The notes: a model not told the origin generated them from the sequence alone. A stretch of DNA of 64,000 bases from CAZAMB01 sp964501365 (GCA_964501365.1 CAZCST010000030.1:1-64000), one strand, 5' to 3'; positions 1 to 10,098 are shown, counted from the first letter of the stretch. Numbers and translations are program-made.

Positions 1-3000
1 TGCCTTTCAGGAAATTCGCCTGGATGAACGTGAAATCCAGATTGTCCACCCAGTTGTCACCGTTGATGTCTGCATGGAGCGCCGGCGAACCAGGACACGA
101 AGTGATAAGGCCCGGAGCCGTGAAATACTTCGACGAAAACACGCCGAAGTCCAGAATATCGACCCAGGTATCACCGTTCAGGTTGCCGCCGATCAGCCAG
201 TCACCGCCGCCTGCCGGATTGCCGGTGAAGTCAGCCACATAATTCGTCCCGGAAATTCCAAATCCTTCATCGGTCCTTCGCAGCGTGTGCTGCCGATCCC
301 GCGCGGTGACGCAGTCGTAATTCCCGCAGGGCACATCGACTGTGACCAGACCCGTGGTCCCACTGGTGAATGACATGAGCTGAGTGGAGGTAGCCAGCAG
401 GGTCGTACTCGGGCAGTTCCTGAACTCAAACGTGATGCATCGGCTGAACGGACCAGCAGTCATCGTCGGCGAGAGCTGTACGGTGACATCCATCTTGCTG
501 ACAGACTGAACCGTCACATCGAACATGCACTGCGATGAATTCAGACAGTCATCGGTAGCCGTGCAGGTGACCGTCGTCACGCCAGTCGCAAATGTCGAAC
601 CGCTGGCCGGAGTGCACACCACGGTTGGAGTCGCATCACAATTATCAGTGGCGGTCGGTGGCGTGTAGGTCACAACCGCGCCACATAGGCCGGCGTCAGA
701 GAATTTGTTGATGTTCGCCGGGCAGGCAGACAAAACCGGCGCCGTCGTGTCCTCCACGGTGATGGTCTGAACGCACGAAGCGTCGTTCCCGCAATCATCT
801 GTCGCGGTCCATGTACGAGCGATCGTGCCCGTTCCATCGCATCCGCCCAGGCTTGGGGCATCCGTGTAGGAGACCGTTGGAGACGAATCGCAATTGTCCA
901 CAGCCTGCACAGTTTGCGCCGCGACAAAGTTGTCCCAATAGATGTCATAGGTCACACCGGCCGTTGTGTTGTGACCCTGGAGGATCACGTTGTCGATTCT
1001 GACGCTACCCAGAGCCGGTATCGACAATTGCAGATCGCCAACGGTGTACACCCAATTTGCGCCGACGAGGTTCGTCTCCAGCGTATACCAGGTGTCGTAG
1101 GCAAATCCTGTCGGGAGGCCCATGTAAACCCATCCCGATGCGTCGTTCCATCCACGGAAGCGTGGGCCGCTGCCATCCGTATCAGTATTACTGGTGAATT
1201 CGATGATCGGAAATGCACTGATGACGTTTCCGGAATCGACAGCCGTACCCCAGAACCCTGCCATCCGGCGCCCGGTTGCCGACCATGCGGACGGGACATA
1301 CAGATCGATTGTCATCCTGGTGGTCGCTGCAGGAAGATCATATTTGCGCCCTTGCGTATTGTAGAACCCACCAGTGAAGCCTCCGCGACACAGCACGCTA
1401 TCACAAGCGCTCGCATCAATGGAGTGCTTCAATCGATTGCCACCGCCAAACGATGCGCTGACAAATCCGAACGGCGGATATCGGTCCGTATACCAGACGC
1501 CAGGCGCCTGGGTTGGGCTGAGCGTCGGATTGGTATTGAACGGCATCGAGAGTGTGATGCCCGTGTTGGAAGGCAAAGTGGATTCATCGCACTCAATCGT
1601 GGCGTTTGGTGGACACGTGATGACCGGGTCCGTGGTGTCTTCCACTGTAATGGTCTGAACGCATGTGGAAATTGAGTTCCCGCAATCATCCGTCGCCGTC
1701 CATGTTCGCGTTATCGTTTTCTCTTGCGGACACGAACCGGGCGTTTCGACATCGCCGTATGTAACAGTCGGCGTTGCATCGCAATTGTCAGTGGCGGTTG
1801 CCAGTCCTGTATTCGCCGGCAGAGTGGATTCGTCGCACTCGATGGTCACGTTGGACGGGCAAAGCGTGAAGGTCGGATCAACATCGTCCAGAAGGTCCAT
1901 GTCGATGGTTTCCGGAGAAACGGCCTGCCCACCGGGTTCACTCAATCGAGTCGGAGGATCGTGTGCGCGCCACGCGATCAGATTGTTTTCTGTACAAAGA
2001 GTAGTCAGGGCGTTGAATGTCAGCACCGCCATCTTGGCGGATCCGTCCGCGCCCGGATCACCCGACGGCGCGTTCACGCTATAGTCAATGGTTCCAGCAC
2101 CTTCGTTGACCGATTCATAGAGTTCAAGGGTAAACGGTGCGTCACCGGGACTTGCGCTGACGAAGTCCAGCTTGGTCTGATCGTATTGCAGGAAGTATTG
2201 CCCGCCGACGACCGCCGTGGGTACGTCATGCATCCGAATCTCAACCGTGACGGTTTCGCTTGGCGCGTAGCATTCGTCATCTGGATCCAGCGTCAATGTC
2301 GGTTGTTTGACGAAATCCACTCGTCCCACGCTGCCGTTGGTCAGTGTGATGGTCAGGCCATCCATGTAGCCATCGAAACCACCACTCCAGCCACTGTCCG
2401 TCTGAACAGAGATCATTTCGACCAGTTCGGTTCCATACGCGGTCTTCAGATCGTCAAAGCTCATGAGACCCGTGGGCGTTCCGCTGGTCTTGCGGAATGT
2501 CATGTCGTTATCAGTGGAGTATTGGGTCCATGAGCCGATGTTGGTATGTTCGTTGTAATTGTTGATGAATCGTTTCTTGTAGAACGACCCCTCATCCCCG
2601 GAACCCGTCTTCCGCGTGTAGATGTACACCCACCAGTCCCGACCCGCCGCAGTTCCCGATGGACGCTTGGTCCAGTAGCGAATCGATGCGATGTCGTTGA
2701 CCGTCAGGGTTGCTGCCTGGCTTGGGAACAAGTCGGTGAGGTGATCGCCGTCAGCAAGATAACGGGCATGCCAGTTGACTTTCCCCGTTGCCGAATTTTG
2801 CCACGAGTCCGGCGCGAATGCGGAAGGCGCATCGCCAAGGTTGACCCTAGGCAGCTGCTCATCCGGAACCTGCGACGGGTATGCGGCAAAAGTGATCGGC
2901 GCCGGACCCCAGAAATCAACGCGGGCGCCGCCGTTGAGCAGGCTTGTGTCGATATAGTCAATGTAGCTGGTCGTCGAGCCCGTGCTGGACCCGACGCCAA

Positions 3001-4588
3001 ACTGAATGCTCGCGACCTTTGCGCCGGCGCCAAAGATCATCTGGCTCCAGGTGTACCCGCCGGTTCGCGCTTGATCCGCGGGTGCCCCGGTGCTCATCGC
3101 GTACAGTTCGTTCAGCGACCATCCCACCTGGGCGCCGGGAGGCGTGGGCGTTGCGTTGAAGAAGCCGTTTGTGCCTTGCCGGAAAATCCGCCAGCATTGC
3201 GTAGTGGCATCTGTATTGAACCTGTCCCAGGCTCCAACAGTCCAAGGTGGCTGAGTACCCCGCCAGTCTACGAGGATAAGGTCCCATGCCGATTCACCCG
3301 ATCGAACGGCCGTAAACCCATTCTGTGATTGCCCGGCTCCCGTTCCCCAGAGCGGCGAGCGGATGCCGATTTTCAGCACCGCGGCCTCAATGCCGCTCGT
3401 CGCGTAATATCGGTAATTGGCATAAAATCCGGTTCGCCAGTCATCTGAAGCAAATCCTGCCGGGTCGACTGTGCTAAGCGTGCATTTGCTGTTTCCACCA
3501 GTCGATGTCTTCGTCAACTCCAGTGCGGGAACGCCATCCGGCCCACTCACAAACATTAGCTGACTGGCAATGGCAGTGTCATCGGCCGTTGTCGGCGACT
3601 GCCCAGGCTTGCCATAGTGTGTGTAATTCGTACCAACCAGATCAGTGCCTGCGGCGTTTCGCGTGTCGTCCGACTTCCAGCCCTGCACTCCAAAGTCGTC
3701 AACTTTGACTTGCTCTACCAGCACCGAGTCAGTCCCGGTGTAGCCCAAAATGTCATAGGTGCAACTCACATTGATTGGGCCATCGCTTGCAATCCAGGCA
3801 AAATAGTCATCCATGTCCGACTGAGGCGTGCCCCCGCTGGGCCACCACGCATTGCCCACGCCAACATAAACAATTTCATCTACAAGTGTCGTTCCGTTCC
3901 CAGAGGTGTAAACGGTATCAGCATTCGGACCAACGCCACCCGGGGCATTGTCAGCTCCCCAATTGACTCCATAGCGGGTCGTGCCGTTATAGCTCAAGCC
4001 GATGAAGTCGCCGACATAGACAAGCGAGTCCCATGGGTCGTCGCTATGCAGCGCAAAGGTTAGGTCCTCCAGTTTGAATTTTGTTGAACCGTCGCCGTAC
4101 GCGTGCAGCCCGAAGTGCATGCGGTTTCCATATTCGCCGGCAAATGGCGCCGGCGGCGAGACGATGCCGCGCCAACTGCTGAAGCTGGTTACGGCAATTT
4201 CCCCCGGTCCGACCACCGCAGGCGCCCGCTCATAGCCCGTTGGGTCGGTCGCGCGGGTTCCGCTGGTCGCCAGATTGTTCTGTAGCGCGTTCAGCGCATT
4301 GACCAGGTATCCCGACCAACTCGGAGATCCAAAGGCGTTGGGCGCCGAGGCCGCATAAACATCGAGAGTGATGCCCCCCGATCGGTGCAGACCGCTGGGT
4401 GGCGTCTTTGGACCGGGCAACGATCGATCGACCGACACATTGGCGTCCTGAGATGGGCTGACGGCAGGTGATTTCTTGATCACCGCGTTTCCCGGCCCTT
4501 CTGCTTTGGTTAGGCCGCCCAACAACCCGAATTGCGCGAGTAGTATTGTGGAACCCAGGACCAACACCATGCACTTTTTAGAACACAT
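1..4588 (-). CDS. Giant secreted multidomain protein: cohesin-like, HYR, nested jelly-roll and dockerin domains (3' end outside window)
   Basis: The frame is open from an ATG at 4588 to the window edge (1529 residues visible) and lacks only its last residues. The N-terminus MCSKKCMVLVLGSTILL looks like a Sec signal peptide. In order I see jelly-roll-like beta domains (about 50-760), a cohesin-like domain (about 762-900, with VGGQYFLQYDQTKLDF), an HYR repeat (about 907-985), a second HYR repeat split by about 220 residues of LamG-like sequence (about 1010-1228), a third HYR repeat, and a C-terminal pair of dockerin calcium loops (GNLNGDTWVDILDF and ADINGDNWVDNLDF). HYR and dockerin domains are adhesion or assembly modules in planctomycete exoproteins, so a surface or matrix role is likely. 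No catalytic domain was recognised. It is cysteine-rich in the HYR part. An AraC-type gene lies upstream on the same strand. Confidence 0.9.
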   Translation of the reverse strand, partial: MCSKKCMVLVLGSTILLAQFGLLGGLTKAEGPGNAVIKKSPAVSPSQDANVSVDRSLPGPKTPPSGLHRSGGITLDVYAASAPNAFGSPSWSGYLVNALNALQNNLATSGTRATDPTGYERAPAVVGPGEIAVTSFSSWRGIVSPPAPFAGEYGNRMHFGLHAYGDGSTKFKLEDLTFALHSDDPWDSLVYVGDFIGLSYNGTTRYGVNWGADNAPGGVGPNADTVYTSGNGTTLVDEIVYVGVGNAWWPSGGTPQSDMDDYFAWIASDGPINVSCTYDILGYTGTDSVLVEQVKVDDFGVQGWKSDDTRNAAGTDLVGTNYTHYGKPGQSPTTADDTAIASQLMFVSGPDGVPALELTKTSTGGNSKCTLSTVDPAGFASDDWRTGFYANYRYYATSGIEAAVLKIGIRSPLWGTGAGQSQNGFTAVRSGESAWDLILVDWRGTQPPWTVGAWDRFNTDATTQCWRIFRQGTNGFFNATPTPPGAQVGWSLNELYAMSTGAPADQARTGGYTWSQMIFGAGAKVASIQFGVGSSTGSTTSYIDYIDTSLLNGGARVDFWGPAPITFAAYPSQVPDEQLPRVNLGDAPSAFAPDSWQNSATGKVNWHARYLADGDHLTDLFPSQAATLTVNDIASIRYWTKRPSGTAAGRDWWVYIYTRKTGSGDEGSFYKKRFINNYNEHTNIGSWTQYSTDNDMTFRKTSGTPTGLMSFDDLKTAYGTELVEMISVQTDSGWSGGFDGYMDGLTITLTNGSVGRVDFVKQPTLTLDPDDECYAPSETVTVEIRMHDVPTAVVGGQYFLQYDQTKLDFVSASPGDAPFTLELYESVNEGAGTIDYSVNAPSGDPGADGSAKMAVLTFNALTTLCTENNLIAWRAHDPPTRLSEPGGQAVSPETIDMDLLDDVDPTFTLCPSNVTIECDESTLPANTGLATATDNCDATPTVTYGDVETPGSCPQEKTITRTWTATDDCGNSISTCVQTITVEDTTDPVITCPPNATIECDESTLPSNTGITLSMPFNTNPTLSPTQAPGVWYTDRYPPFGFVSASFGGGNRLKHSIDASACDSVLCRGGFTGGFYNTQGRKYDLPAATTRMTIDLYVPSAWSATGRRMAGFWGTAVDSGNVISAFPIIEFTSNTDTDGSGPRFRGWNDASGWVYMGLPTGFAYDTWYTLETNLVGANWVYTVGDLQLSIPALGSVRIDNVILQGHNTTAGVTYDIYWDNFVAAQTVQAVDNCDSSPTVSYTDAPSLGGCDGTGTIARTWTATDDCGNDASCVQTITVEDTTAPVLSACPANINKFSDAGLCGAVVTYTPPTATDNCDATPTVVCTPASGSTFATGVTTVTCTATDDCLNSSQCMFDVTVQSVSKMDVTVQLSPTMTAGPFSRCITFEFRNCPSTTLLATSTQLMSFTSGTTGLVTVDVPCGNYDCVTARDRQHTLRRTDEGFGISGTNYVADFTGNPAGGGDWLIGGNLNGDTWVDILDFGVFSSKYFTAPGLITSCPGSPALHADINGDNWVDNLDFTFIQANFLKG

Positions 4589-4792
4589 AACGTATCCTCT
4601 CCAATTCGCTTGCCCTTGAACTGAACACCAACCTTGCCTTCATATTCATCATGGCCACTCGATCACCTAGATTGAGCGGAAAAGTGACCACGCCCAAACG
4701 GATTCAATCTGATCTTCTCGACTGCGACGTAACGATTCGTGGTACCTGCATGCCGCACCCATCTGAATGAATCCACTTCGCTCACTCCATAC

Positions 4793-4825
4793 CCTTCGAG
4801 TCGGCTGTACAAACCGACTCGAAGG
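4793..4825. repeat. Perfect 12-bp inverted repeat in the gap between the AraC gene and the dockerin gene
   Basis: CCTTCGAGTCGG at 4793-4804 is repeated as its exact reverse complement at 4814-4825, with a 9-nt spacer. No T-run follows on either strand, so a simple intrinsic terminator is unlikely. It lies about 205 bp upstream of the dockerin gene start and 235 bp downstream of the AraC gene. It could be an operator or an RNA hairpin. The rest of 4589-5059 holds no gene I can support. Confidence 0.6.
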
Positions 4826-5059
4826 ATCCCGGCGGGGAGGTAAGGAATAATGACGGCAGTCGAGTACATGACCGCAGAGGCTATCGCGCATTGCGCGCGT
4901 CGCAACGGAAATCCGGCCCGAACTGAGAAATACAATATCGTTCCAACGAATCCTGCGCTGATTGTCGGTGTAGCGCCGCTCGATGGTTTTGATTGCGCGC
5001 AAATACATCTTTCTCCGGACAAAAAATCCGGATTCGCGGTACCCTTCGAAATTCAATAC

Positions 5060-5962
5060 TCAGGCGATGTGGCGTGTAGACCTTGCTCGATATTCGTTGG
5101 GAGTGATCCCGGTAATCGTTCGAAATACTTGGGAAAACCAGCTTGGATTCGCATGGCCTGTGTCGTGCGCGATGCATTTGATCTGCAAATCCGTCGTCGA
5201 CAGCAACAACTGAGCTTTGTTGATTCGGCGCTTGGTGATCACCAGTCCCATTCGCTGACCCACTTCGTTGGCGAAAATGTGACTGAGATAATTTGTATTG
5301 ACGTTAAGCGCCTCGGCAACGCGATGAACGGTCAGGTGTGGATCGGAAAGATGTTCGTCAATGAACTTCAGCGCCTGCCGAATCAGGGGGTTCCCAAAGT
5401 TCTCCTCGACAACGTCCCGGACTCCGGCGAACAATGTTGAATCGGAATCCCCTCGTGGATATTCACCGCCGAGTGATTGGAGACTTTCACCTTCCGTTGC
5501 TACGAAATCCCGCACCAGCGCATCCAGCACGCCAACAAGGTGCGTGAACCTCACCTCGGATACGTTGGGAGGACAAACAAGTTTCGTTGCGGCAATGCAT
5601 CGACCCCGGTAGACGACGGGCACAACCGCGCACAATCGCCCGTATTTGCAACGATGCATGTGGACCTGAGGGCGCGATCTGAGTTGCACAAGGTGAAGCT
5701 GCCAGGATTCTCGGCAGTAATCACTGCAAGCCTCCTTCGTGCAAATGGGATGACTTGGGCTGGGTTGCGCGTCCTGATCCTGCTCAATGGCCAACAGACC
5801 CACCTTCGCCACAACGGCAATTGCGCCGCAGGCATGAGAGAATGGTTCGGCGACTCGTTCGCAGAGCCTCCGTTCCAGCGTTTGGAGACTCATTCTCTGC
5901 GACCGGACCGCTGGAGCACGACGCACACGCTTTACGGCCTTCAAGCTAAATACCTGGTCCAC
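5060..5962 (-). CDS. AraC-family transcriptional regulator with PocR-like N-terminal sensor
   Basis: The C-terminal 100 residues form a two-helix-turn-helix AraC domain, with LTVHRVAEALNVNTNYLSHIF as the first helix pair and the typical IKCIAHDTGHANPSWFSQVF followed by TGITPNEYR. The N-terminal 150 residues carry several spaced cysteines around HRCKYGRLCAVVPV, resembling the PocR ligand-sensing domain in which cysteines and a CxxG segment are conserved. A GTG start at 5962 is preferred because GGAGTGGAG lies just upstream; a TTG at 6001 is the longer alternative. The likely role is ligand-responsive control of nearby genes, possibly the dockerin gene downstream. The ligand is unknown. Confidence 0.82.
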   Translation of the reverse strand: MDQVFSLKAVKRVRRAPAVRSQRMSLQTLERRLCERVAEPFSHACGAIAVVAKVGLLAIEQDQDAQPSPSHPICTKEACSDYCRESWQLHLVQLRSRPQVHMHRCKYGRLCAVVPVVYRGRCIAATKLVCPPNVSEVRFTHLVGVLDALVRDFVATEGESLQSLGGEYPRGDSDSTLFAGVRDVVEENFGNPLIRQALKFIDEHLSDPHLTVHRVAEALNVNTNYLSHIFANEVGQRMGLVITKRRINKAQLLLSTTDLQIKCIAHDTGHANPSWFSQVFRTITGITPNEYRARSTRHIA

Positions 5963-6490
5963 GGCTGCTTCTCCACTCCCTGAATCAACCCCAGTTGACA
6001 AGGCAGGCCCTTACACGACGGTCACCAATCCATAATTGCTTACTATGACGCTTTCGAAATACATTGTCAACTCAATTTCGACAAGCAAATAAGCGCAAGT
6101 ATTAGAATTCAATTAAATCTTGGATGCAAAACAGTCCTTCGGGCCTGAAATGGCACAGCCTGCGAACGTTCGGTTGCTCTATTTGGATTGGCTTCGGGCC
6201 AAAAAGCCTATTCTTGGAGGCCTCTGAGTCGGCCAACACTTAGCTGGATACCAGCGGGATCGATGATTTGCAGGCGGCATGGAATCCGTTCGTACGCTCC
6301 AGCTAGTACACGCGGAATTGGAAAGTCTAGGCAAAACGCCCAATATTAGCCTACCGTCGAGTTTCGATGGGCGTGGCTACTCGTTCCGATAACCCACCGG
6401 TTGGCAACGCGGGAATCAAACCGCCCCGCTGCCAAACCACACGCAGAAGTGCCCTATCGCCGATTACAACCCCTCAGCCGACGCCATCAA
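5963..6490. other. Intergenic region, no gene recognised
   Basis: About 530 bp between the AraC gene and the mgtE stop. The stretch 6040-6130 is AT-rich compared with its surroundings and may hold the AraC promoter. No coding frame with family similarity, tRNA or clear terminator was found. Confidence 0.4.
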
Positions 6491-7975
6491 CTAGAAGACC
6501 GGATCGGTAAATGCCGAAGTCCGCGGGGGTGCCGCCTGCCATTGTGAAATGTCAATAATCGCCGCTTTCTGCCCGGCGTTTGCCGGTAGGCGCGAAGGCA
6601 ACACCGTGCCCCTCAACATGACCATCGCGATCGAAAAATAGATCACGATCCCGCTCACGTCGACCAGAGTCGCCACAAATGGAGCTGACGAAACCGCCGG
6701 GTCCAGGCCCATGCGCCGAAGCAAAAGGGGCAACATCGCTCCAGTAATCGTCCCGTACATGACCACGCCGATTACGGACATCGCCACCGTCACCGCGACA
6801 ATCGCGAAATGTTCCCCGTACGTCTGAGTTCGCCAGGGCCACAACAGAATACGCATGAGAACAATGGTCCCCAGGACGATTCCCAAACCAAAGCCAGACG
6901 CAATCTCCCGGCGAAGAACGCGCCACCAATCCTTCAATTTCATTTCACCCAAAGCCAGTGAACGAATAATCAAGGAGGATGCCTGTGATCCACTATTTCC
7001 CCCGCTGCTGATGATGAGTGGAATAAACAGCGCCAAAACCGCAGCCTTTTCGATTTCGTCTTCAAAGTAGCCCATGGCCGTCGCTGTAAACATTTCGCCG
7101 ACAAAAAGCATCGCCAGCCAGACCGCTCGCTTTCGGATCAGGCTTAAGAGCCCGATTTCGAGGTATGGCGCCTCGAGCACTTCGACCGCCGCCATCTTCT
7201 GCATATCTTCGGTGGCCTCTTCTTCGGCAACGTCCAGCACATCGTCCACCGTCACGATACCCACCAGAACTCCGGATGAATCCACCACCGGCAACGCTAC
7301 CCGGTCCAGATCGCGGAAGGCCTTGACCGCCTCCTCCTGATCCTGATCCGCTCGAAGACCGGAATAATCGCGGTGCATTTTTTCTGCGACCACCACGCTC
7401 GGCTCCAGCAGGACAAGCTCGCGCAGCCGCAAATCGCCGGCCAAATGCCCCTTATCATCGACGACGTAAACAACGTTGAGTGTTTCCTTGTCATGCCCCA
7501 CCTTGCGGACGTGGTCCATGACCTGGGCGACAGTCCAATCCGCTCGAACCGCCACGTACTCGGGATTCATTCGCCGGCCTACTGACTCTTCAGGATATCC
7601 CAGCAGTTCGGTGGCGATGCGACGCTCTTCCGGCGAGAGTAGTTCCAACAACCTGCGAGTCGCGGCGCCTGGAAGCTCTTCCAGCAACGCGGTGCGGTCG
7701 TCGGGTGCCATCTCATTCAAGATCGCTGCGACTTGTTCTGTGGCGAGGCTTCGAAGGAGTGATTCCTGCGTTTCGAACGGCAGATATTCAAAAATATCGG
7801 CGGCGAAGGCGCGGGGAAGCACCCGAAATACCACGGCCACGTCCTCGGGGGCCATGTCCGCGAACACCTCGGCAACCGTTGGCGGCGAGAGCGCAAGGAG
7901 ACTCCGGCGCACTTCGCTGAAGCGCCGCTCCCTGATCATTTCTACAATGTCGGGTCCTACCAGTATCCCAAACAT
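6491..7975 (-). CDS. mgtE: Magnesium transporter MgtE
   Basis: This 494-residue protein has the full MgtE plan: an N-terminal superhelical domain (about 1-130), two CBS domains (about 135-260, including VVDSSGVLVGIVTVDDVLDV), and a five-helix membrane domain starting with GGNSGSQASSLIIRSLALGE and ending with the pore segment SSAPFVATLVDVSGIVIYF. MgtE is a homodimeric Mg2+-gated channel in the inner membrane; the cytoplasmic N and CBS domains sense Mg2+ and close the pore. Length matches the family (about 450-500). It is transcribed away from the VKOR-DsbA gene, with 135 bp between the starts. No M-box riboswitch could be recognised in that gap. Confidence 0.96.
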   Translation of the reverse strand: MFGILVGPDIVEMIRERRFSEVRRSLLALSPPTVAEVFADMAPEDVAVVFRVLPRAFAADIFEYLPFETQESLLRSLATEQVAAILNEMAPDDRTALLEELPGAATRRLLELLSPEERRIATELLGYPEESVGRRMNPEYVAVRADWTVAQVMDHVRKVGHDKETLNVVYVVDDKGHLAGDLRLRELVLLEPSVVVAEKMHRDYSGLRADQDQEEAVKAFRDLDRVALPVVDSSGVLVGIVTVDDVLDVAEEEATEDMQKMAAVEVLEAPYLEIGLLSLIRKRAVWLAMLFVGEMFTATAMGYFEDEIEKAAVLALFIPLIISSGGNSGSQASSLIIRSLALGEMKLKDWWRVLRREIASGFGLGIVLGTIVLMRILLWPWRTQTYGEHFAIVAVTVAMSVIGVVMYGTITGAMLPLLLRRMGLDPAVSSAPFVATLVDVSGIVIYFSIAMVMLRGTVLPSRLPANAGQKAAIIDISQWQAAPPRTSAFTDPVF

Positions 7976-8110
7976 GTCAACAATGCACCGTCAACGATGG
8001 ACCTTCGCCAGCCCGCCTATTTCTTTCTCTCTTTTCAGCATACTGCGTAGAAGTCGGTAGCTTACACGCTTGTTGCTTTCCAACCATCCTCCAGCGATTA
8101 CCATGCGGCA

Positions 8111-9538
8111 ATGATTACCCGCATCATCATGTTCATTATCGGGTTGGCGGCCATAGCCGCTGCGGTCATTAGCTATAACCTCACCATCAAGCACATTGCT
8201 GGTTCATCAGGAATGGCTTGGTTTGAGGCCGGATGTTCGAACGAAGCAGGGTCCGGCCAGATGAACTGCGCCAAGGTGCTCGAGAGCCCTTACAGCTACA
8301 TCCCTCCAAAGCACCCTGACACATCGGGCGGTATCCACATTCCCGCATCGTTCCTGGGACTCCTTTACTATTCGGCCATCTTTCTCTGGATGGTGGGCGT
8401 CGGGCGGCCGTCAACTTCTCGCAGGTGGATTCACTTGATCCCCATCGTCATGGTCAGTGCGGGTCTGATTTCTTCGGCTTATTTCATATTCGTGATGTAC
8501 AGGGTCATTCATGAGTGGTGTCCCTGGTGTCTGGTCACCCACGCCCTCAATCTTCTGATCGCAATGGGCATGATCCTGATCTGGCCCTCGCGAGAACAGA
8601 CGGCAACCGCGGATTCCGACCAGCTGCAAGGGGCCTCGTCTGGCAATACGATCACTTCGATTGAACCAGTACCGCACCCTTCTGCCAGAACTCTGGCCAT
8701 CACCATGATCGCCATTTTCCTGGCCTACTATGGACACCTGAATGTGTGGGAGAATGAGACCGCCAAAAAAGAACGAAATGCCTTCAGCGCGAACTACAAC
8801 ACCTGCCTGACGGCGGTGGACCGTATCAAAAAGAACACTGGAATGCTGCTTCAGAATTGGCAATCAGCTCCGGCCTACGATATCGAACACCGGCCGGACG
8901 ATCCGGTCCGCCTCTTTGCTTCAACCCCACCCGGCGAACGCTGGTTGGACGTGGTGGTATTCAGCGATTTCGAATGCCCCTCGTGTGCACGGTTTGCACA
9001 ATTTTTTGAAAAGAGTGTCCCCGCACTTTTTGACGGCCACATCCGGCTCACGTACCGCCACTTTCCCCTGGATTCGTCGTGCAACGCCCAGACCACCGCA
9101 AAGATGCATCCTCACGCCTGCGGCGCTGCTTATCTGGCGGAAGGTTCACGCGTGGCTGGCGGAAACGATGCTTTTTGGAAGGCCTATGACTTCCTCTACG
9201 AGCATCGGGACGAACTTGCCGCAGGAAAAATCAATGCCGGATCGGTCGCGGAGGTGACAGGCCTGTCGGCGGAAGTGCTTCAAAAAGCTTCGGAATCACC
9301 GGCGGTGAGGGAACGCATAGCCCTCGACACGGATCAGGGGAAAAGGTCAAACCTCCGGGGTACTCCGTACATCCTGGTAGAAGGCCGTCCGCTTGATCCA
9401 CTGATGGCCACCGAGCTTGGTTTCTGGGACAAACTGGCCGATTGGTTCTGGCTGGAGAAGGCAAAGGGCGAGCGACCCCAATCCACACGCCTGGCTCCGA
9501 ACCCGCTGCTAAAAGCGCCCAATCCGGACCAAAAATAA
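8111..9538 (+). CDS. VKOR-DsbA fusion, membrane disulfide-bond-forming oxidoreductase
   Basis: The first 160 residues are a four- to five-helix vitamin K epoxide reductase domain with the active site CPWC at 137-140 and the loop cysteines C42 and C53. Another membrane segment near residue 200 leads to a periplasmic thioredoxin-fold domain with the motif FSDFECPSC and the cis-Pro segment RGTPYILVEG near the C-terminus. In bacteria such fusions reoxidise a DsbA-like partner with quinone as electron acceptor, replacing DsbB. The fusion puts both steps in one polypeptide. Several cysteine-rich exported proteins are encoded in this window and are plausible clients. It is divergent from mgtE. Confidence 0.92.
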   Translation: MITRIIMFIIGLAAIAAAVISYNLTIKHIAGSSGMAWFEAGCSNEAGSGQMNCAKVLESPYSYIPPKHPDTSGGIHIPASFLGLLYYSAIFLWMVGVGRPSTSRRWIHLIPIVMVSAGLISSAYFIFVMYRVIHEWCPWCLVTHALNLLIAMGMILIWPSREQTATADSDQLQGASSGNTITSIEPVPHPSARTLAITMIAIFLAYYGHLNVWENETAKKERNAFSANYNTCLTAVDRIKKNTGMLLQNWQSAPAYDIEHRPDDPVRLFASTPPGERWLDVVVFSDFECPSCARFAQFFEKSVPALFDGHIRLTYRHFPLDSSCNAQTTAKMHPHACGAAYLAEGSRVAGGNDAFWKAYDFLYEHRDELAAGKINAGSVAEVTGLSAEVLQKASESPAVRERIALDTDQGKRSNLRGTPYILVEGRPLDPLMATELGFWDKLADWFWLEKAKGERPQSTRLAPNPLLKAPNPDQK

Positions 9539-9622
9539 CGCACCCGGCCTGGCACGAATGCTGCCGGCCCGCCGGTAGCCCACCATGGACTCCAACGGAC
9601 CGGACGAGCGGGACAAGGGAAG

Positions 9623-9928
9623 CTACCTTTCTATCACGTAAATCACCCGGGCCGTCAGTCCGCCGCGAGCGAGAACGGTGTTGACGGAGACCATCATGCC
9701 CACCCTCAGGTCAGCCGGCCTCAGCGTACGGGTCGGCGTTCGTATCTCGGTATCGTCGTTCAGGAAAACTCTGACATTGTTCACCACAATGGCCACGTTT
9801 GATTCCATCGTTGCGCTGATGTAGCCGTCCACCCAGCCGCCCCGAAGGCCGACCTCCTCGATGGGTGACGCTTCTGCCCACAGTCCCATTGACATGATCA
9901 GCGCTGCAACGGGTTTGGAAGTCTTCAT
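9623..9928 (-). CDS. Small exported DUF5666-like protein
   Basis: A 101-residue protein with a strong ribosome-binding site (AAGGAG) before its ATG. The first 20 residues look like a signal peptide (PVAALIMSMGLWAEA). The rest is a short all-beta domain with VDGYISAT, FLNDDTEI and LRVGMMVSVNT, resembling DUF5666 or OB-like domains in which a pre-factor is followed by 'L..G..V.V'. The function is unknown. It is divergent from the interrupted sigma factor gene, with 170 bp between the starts. Confidence 0.7.
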   Translation of the reverse strand: MKTSKPVAALIMSMGLWAEASPIEEVGLRGGWVDGYISATMESNVAIVVNNVRVFLNDDTEIRTPTRTLRPADLRVGMMVSVNTVLARGGLTARVIYVIER

Positions 9929-10098
9929 GGTGTTTCTCCTTCACATTCGCGGGATTTTTTCAACCGCCCCAACCATTGGTGTTTCGTCCCGGCTCTCCGT
10001 GCGTCGCAAGGTTGGTATCCAGATCACATCGCCTTGCTTGAGCCACAACTAGAAGCGACAATCGGCCGCAGACTCCATCAAGATGTTTCCAAGTTTTT

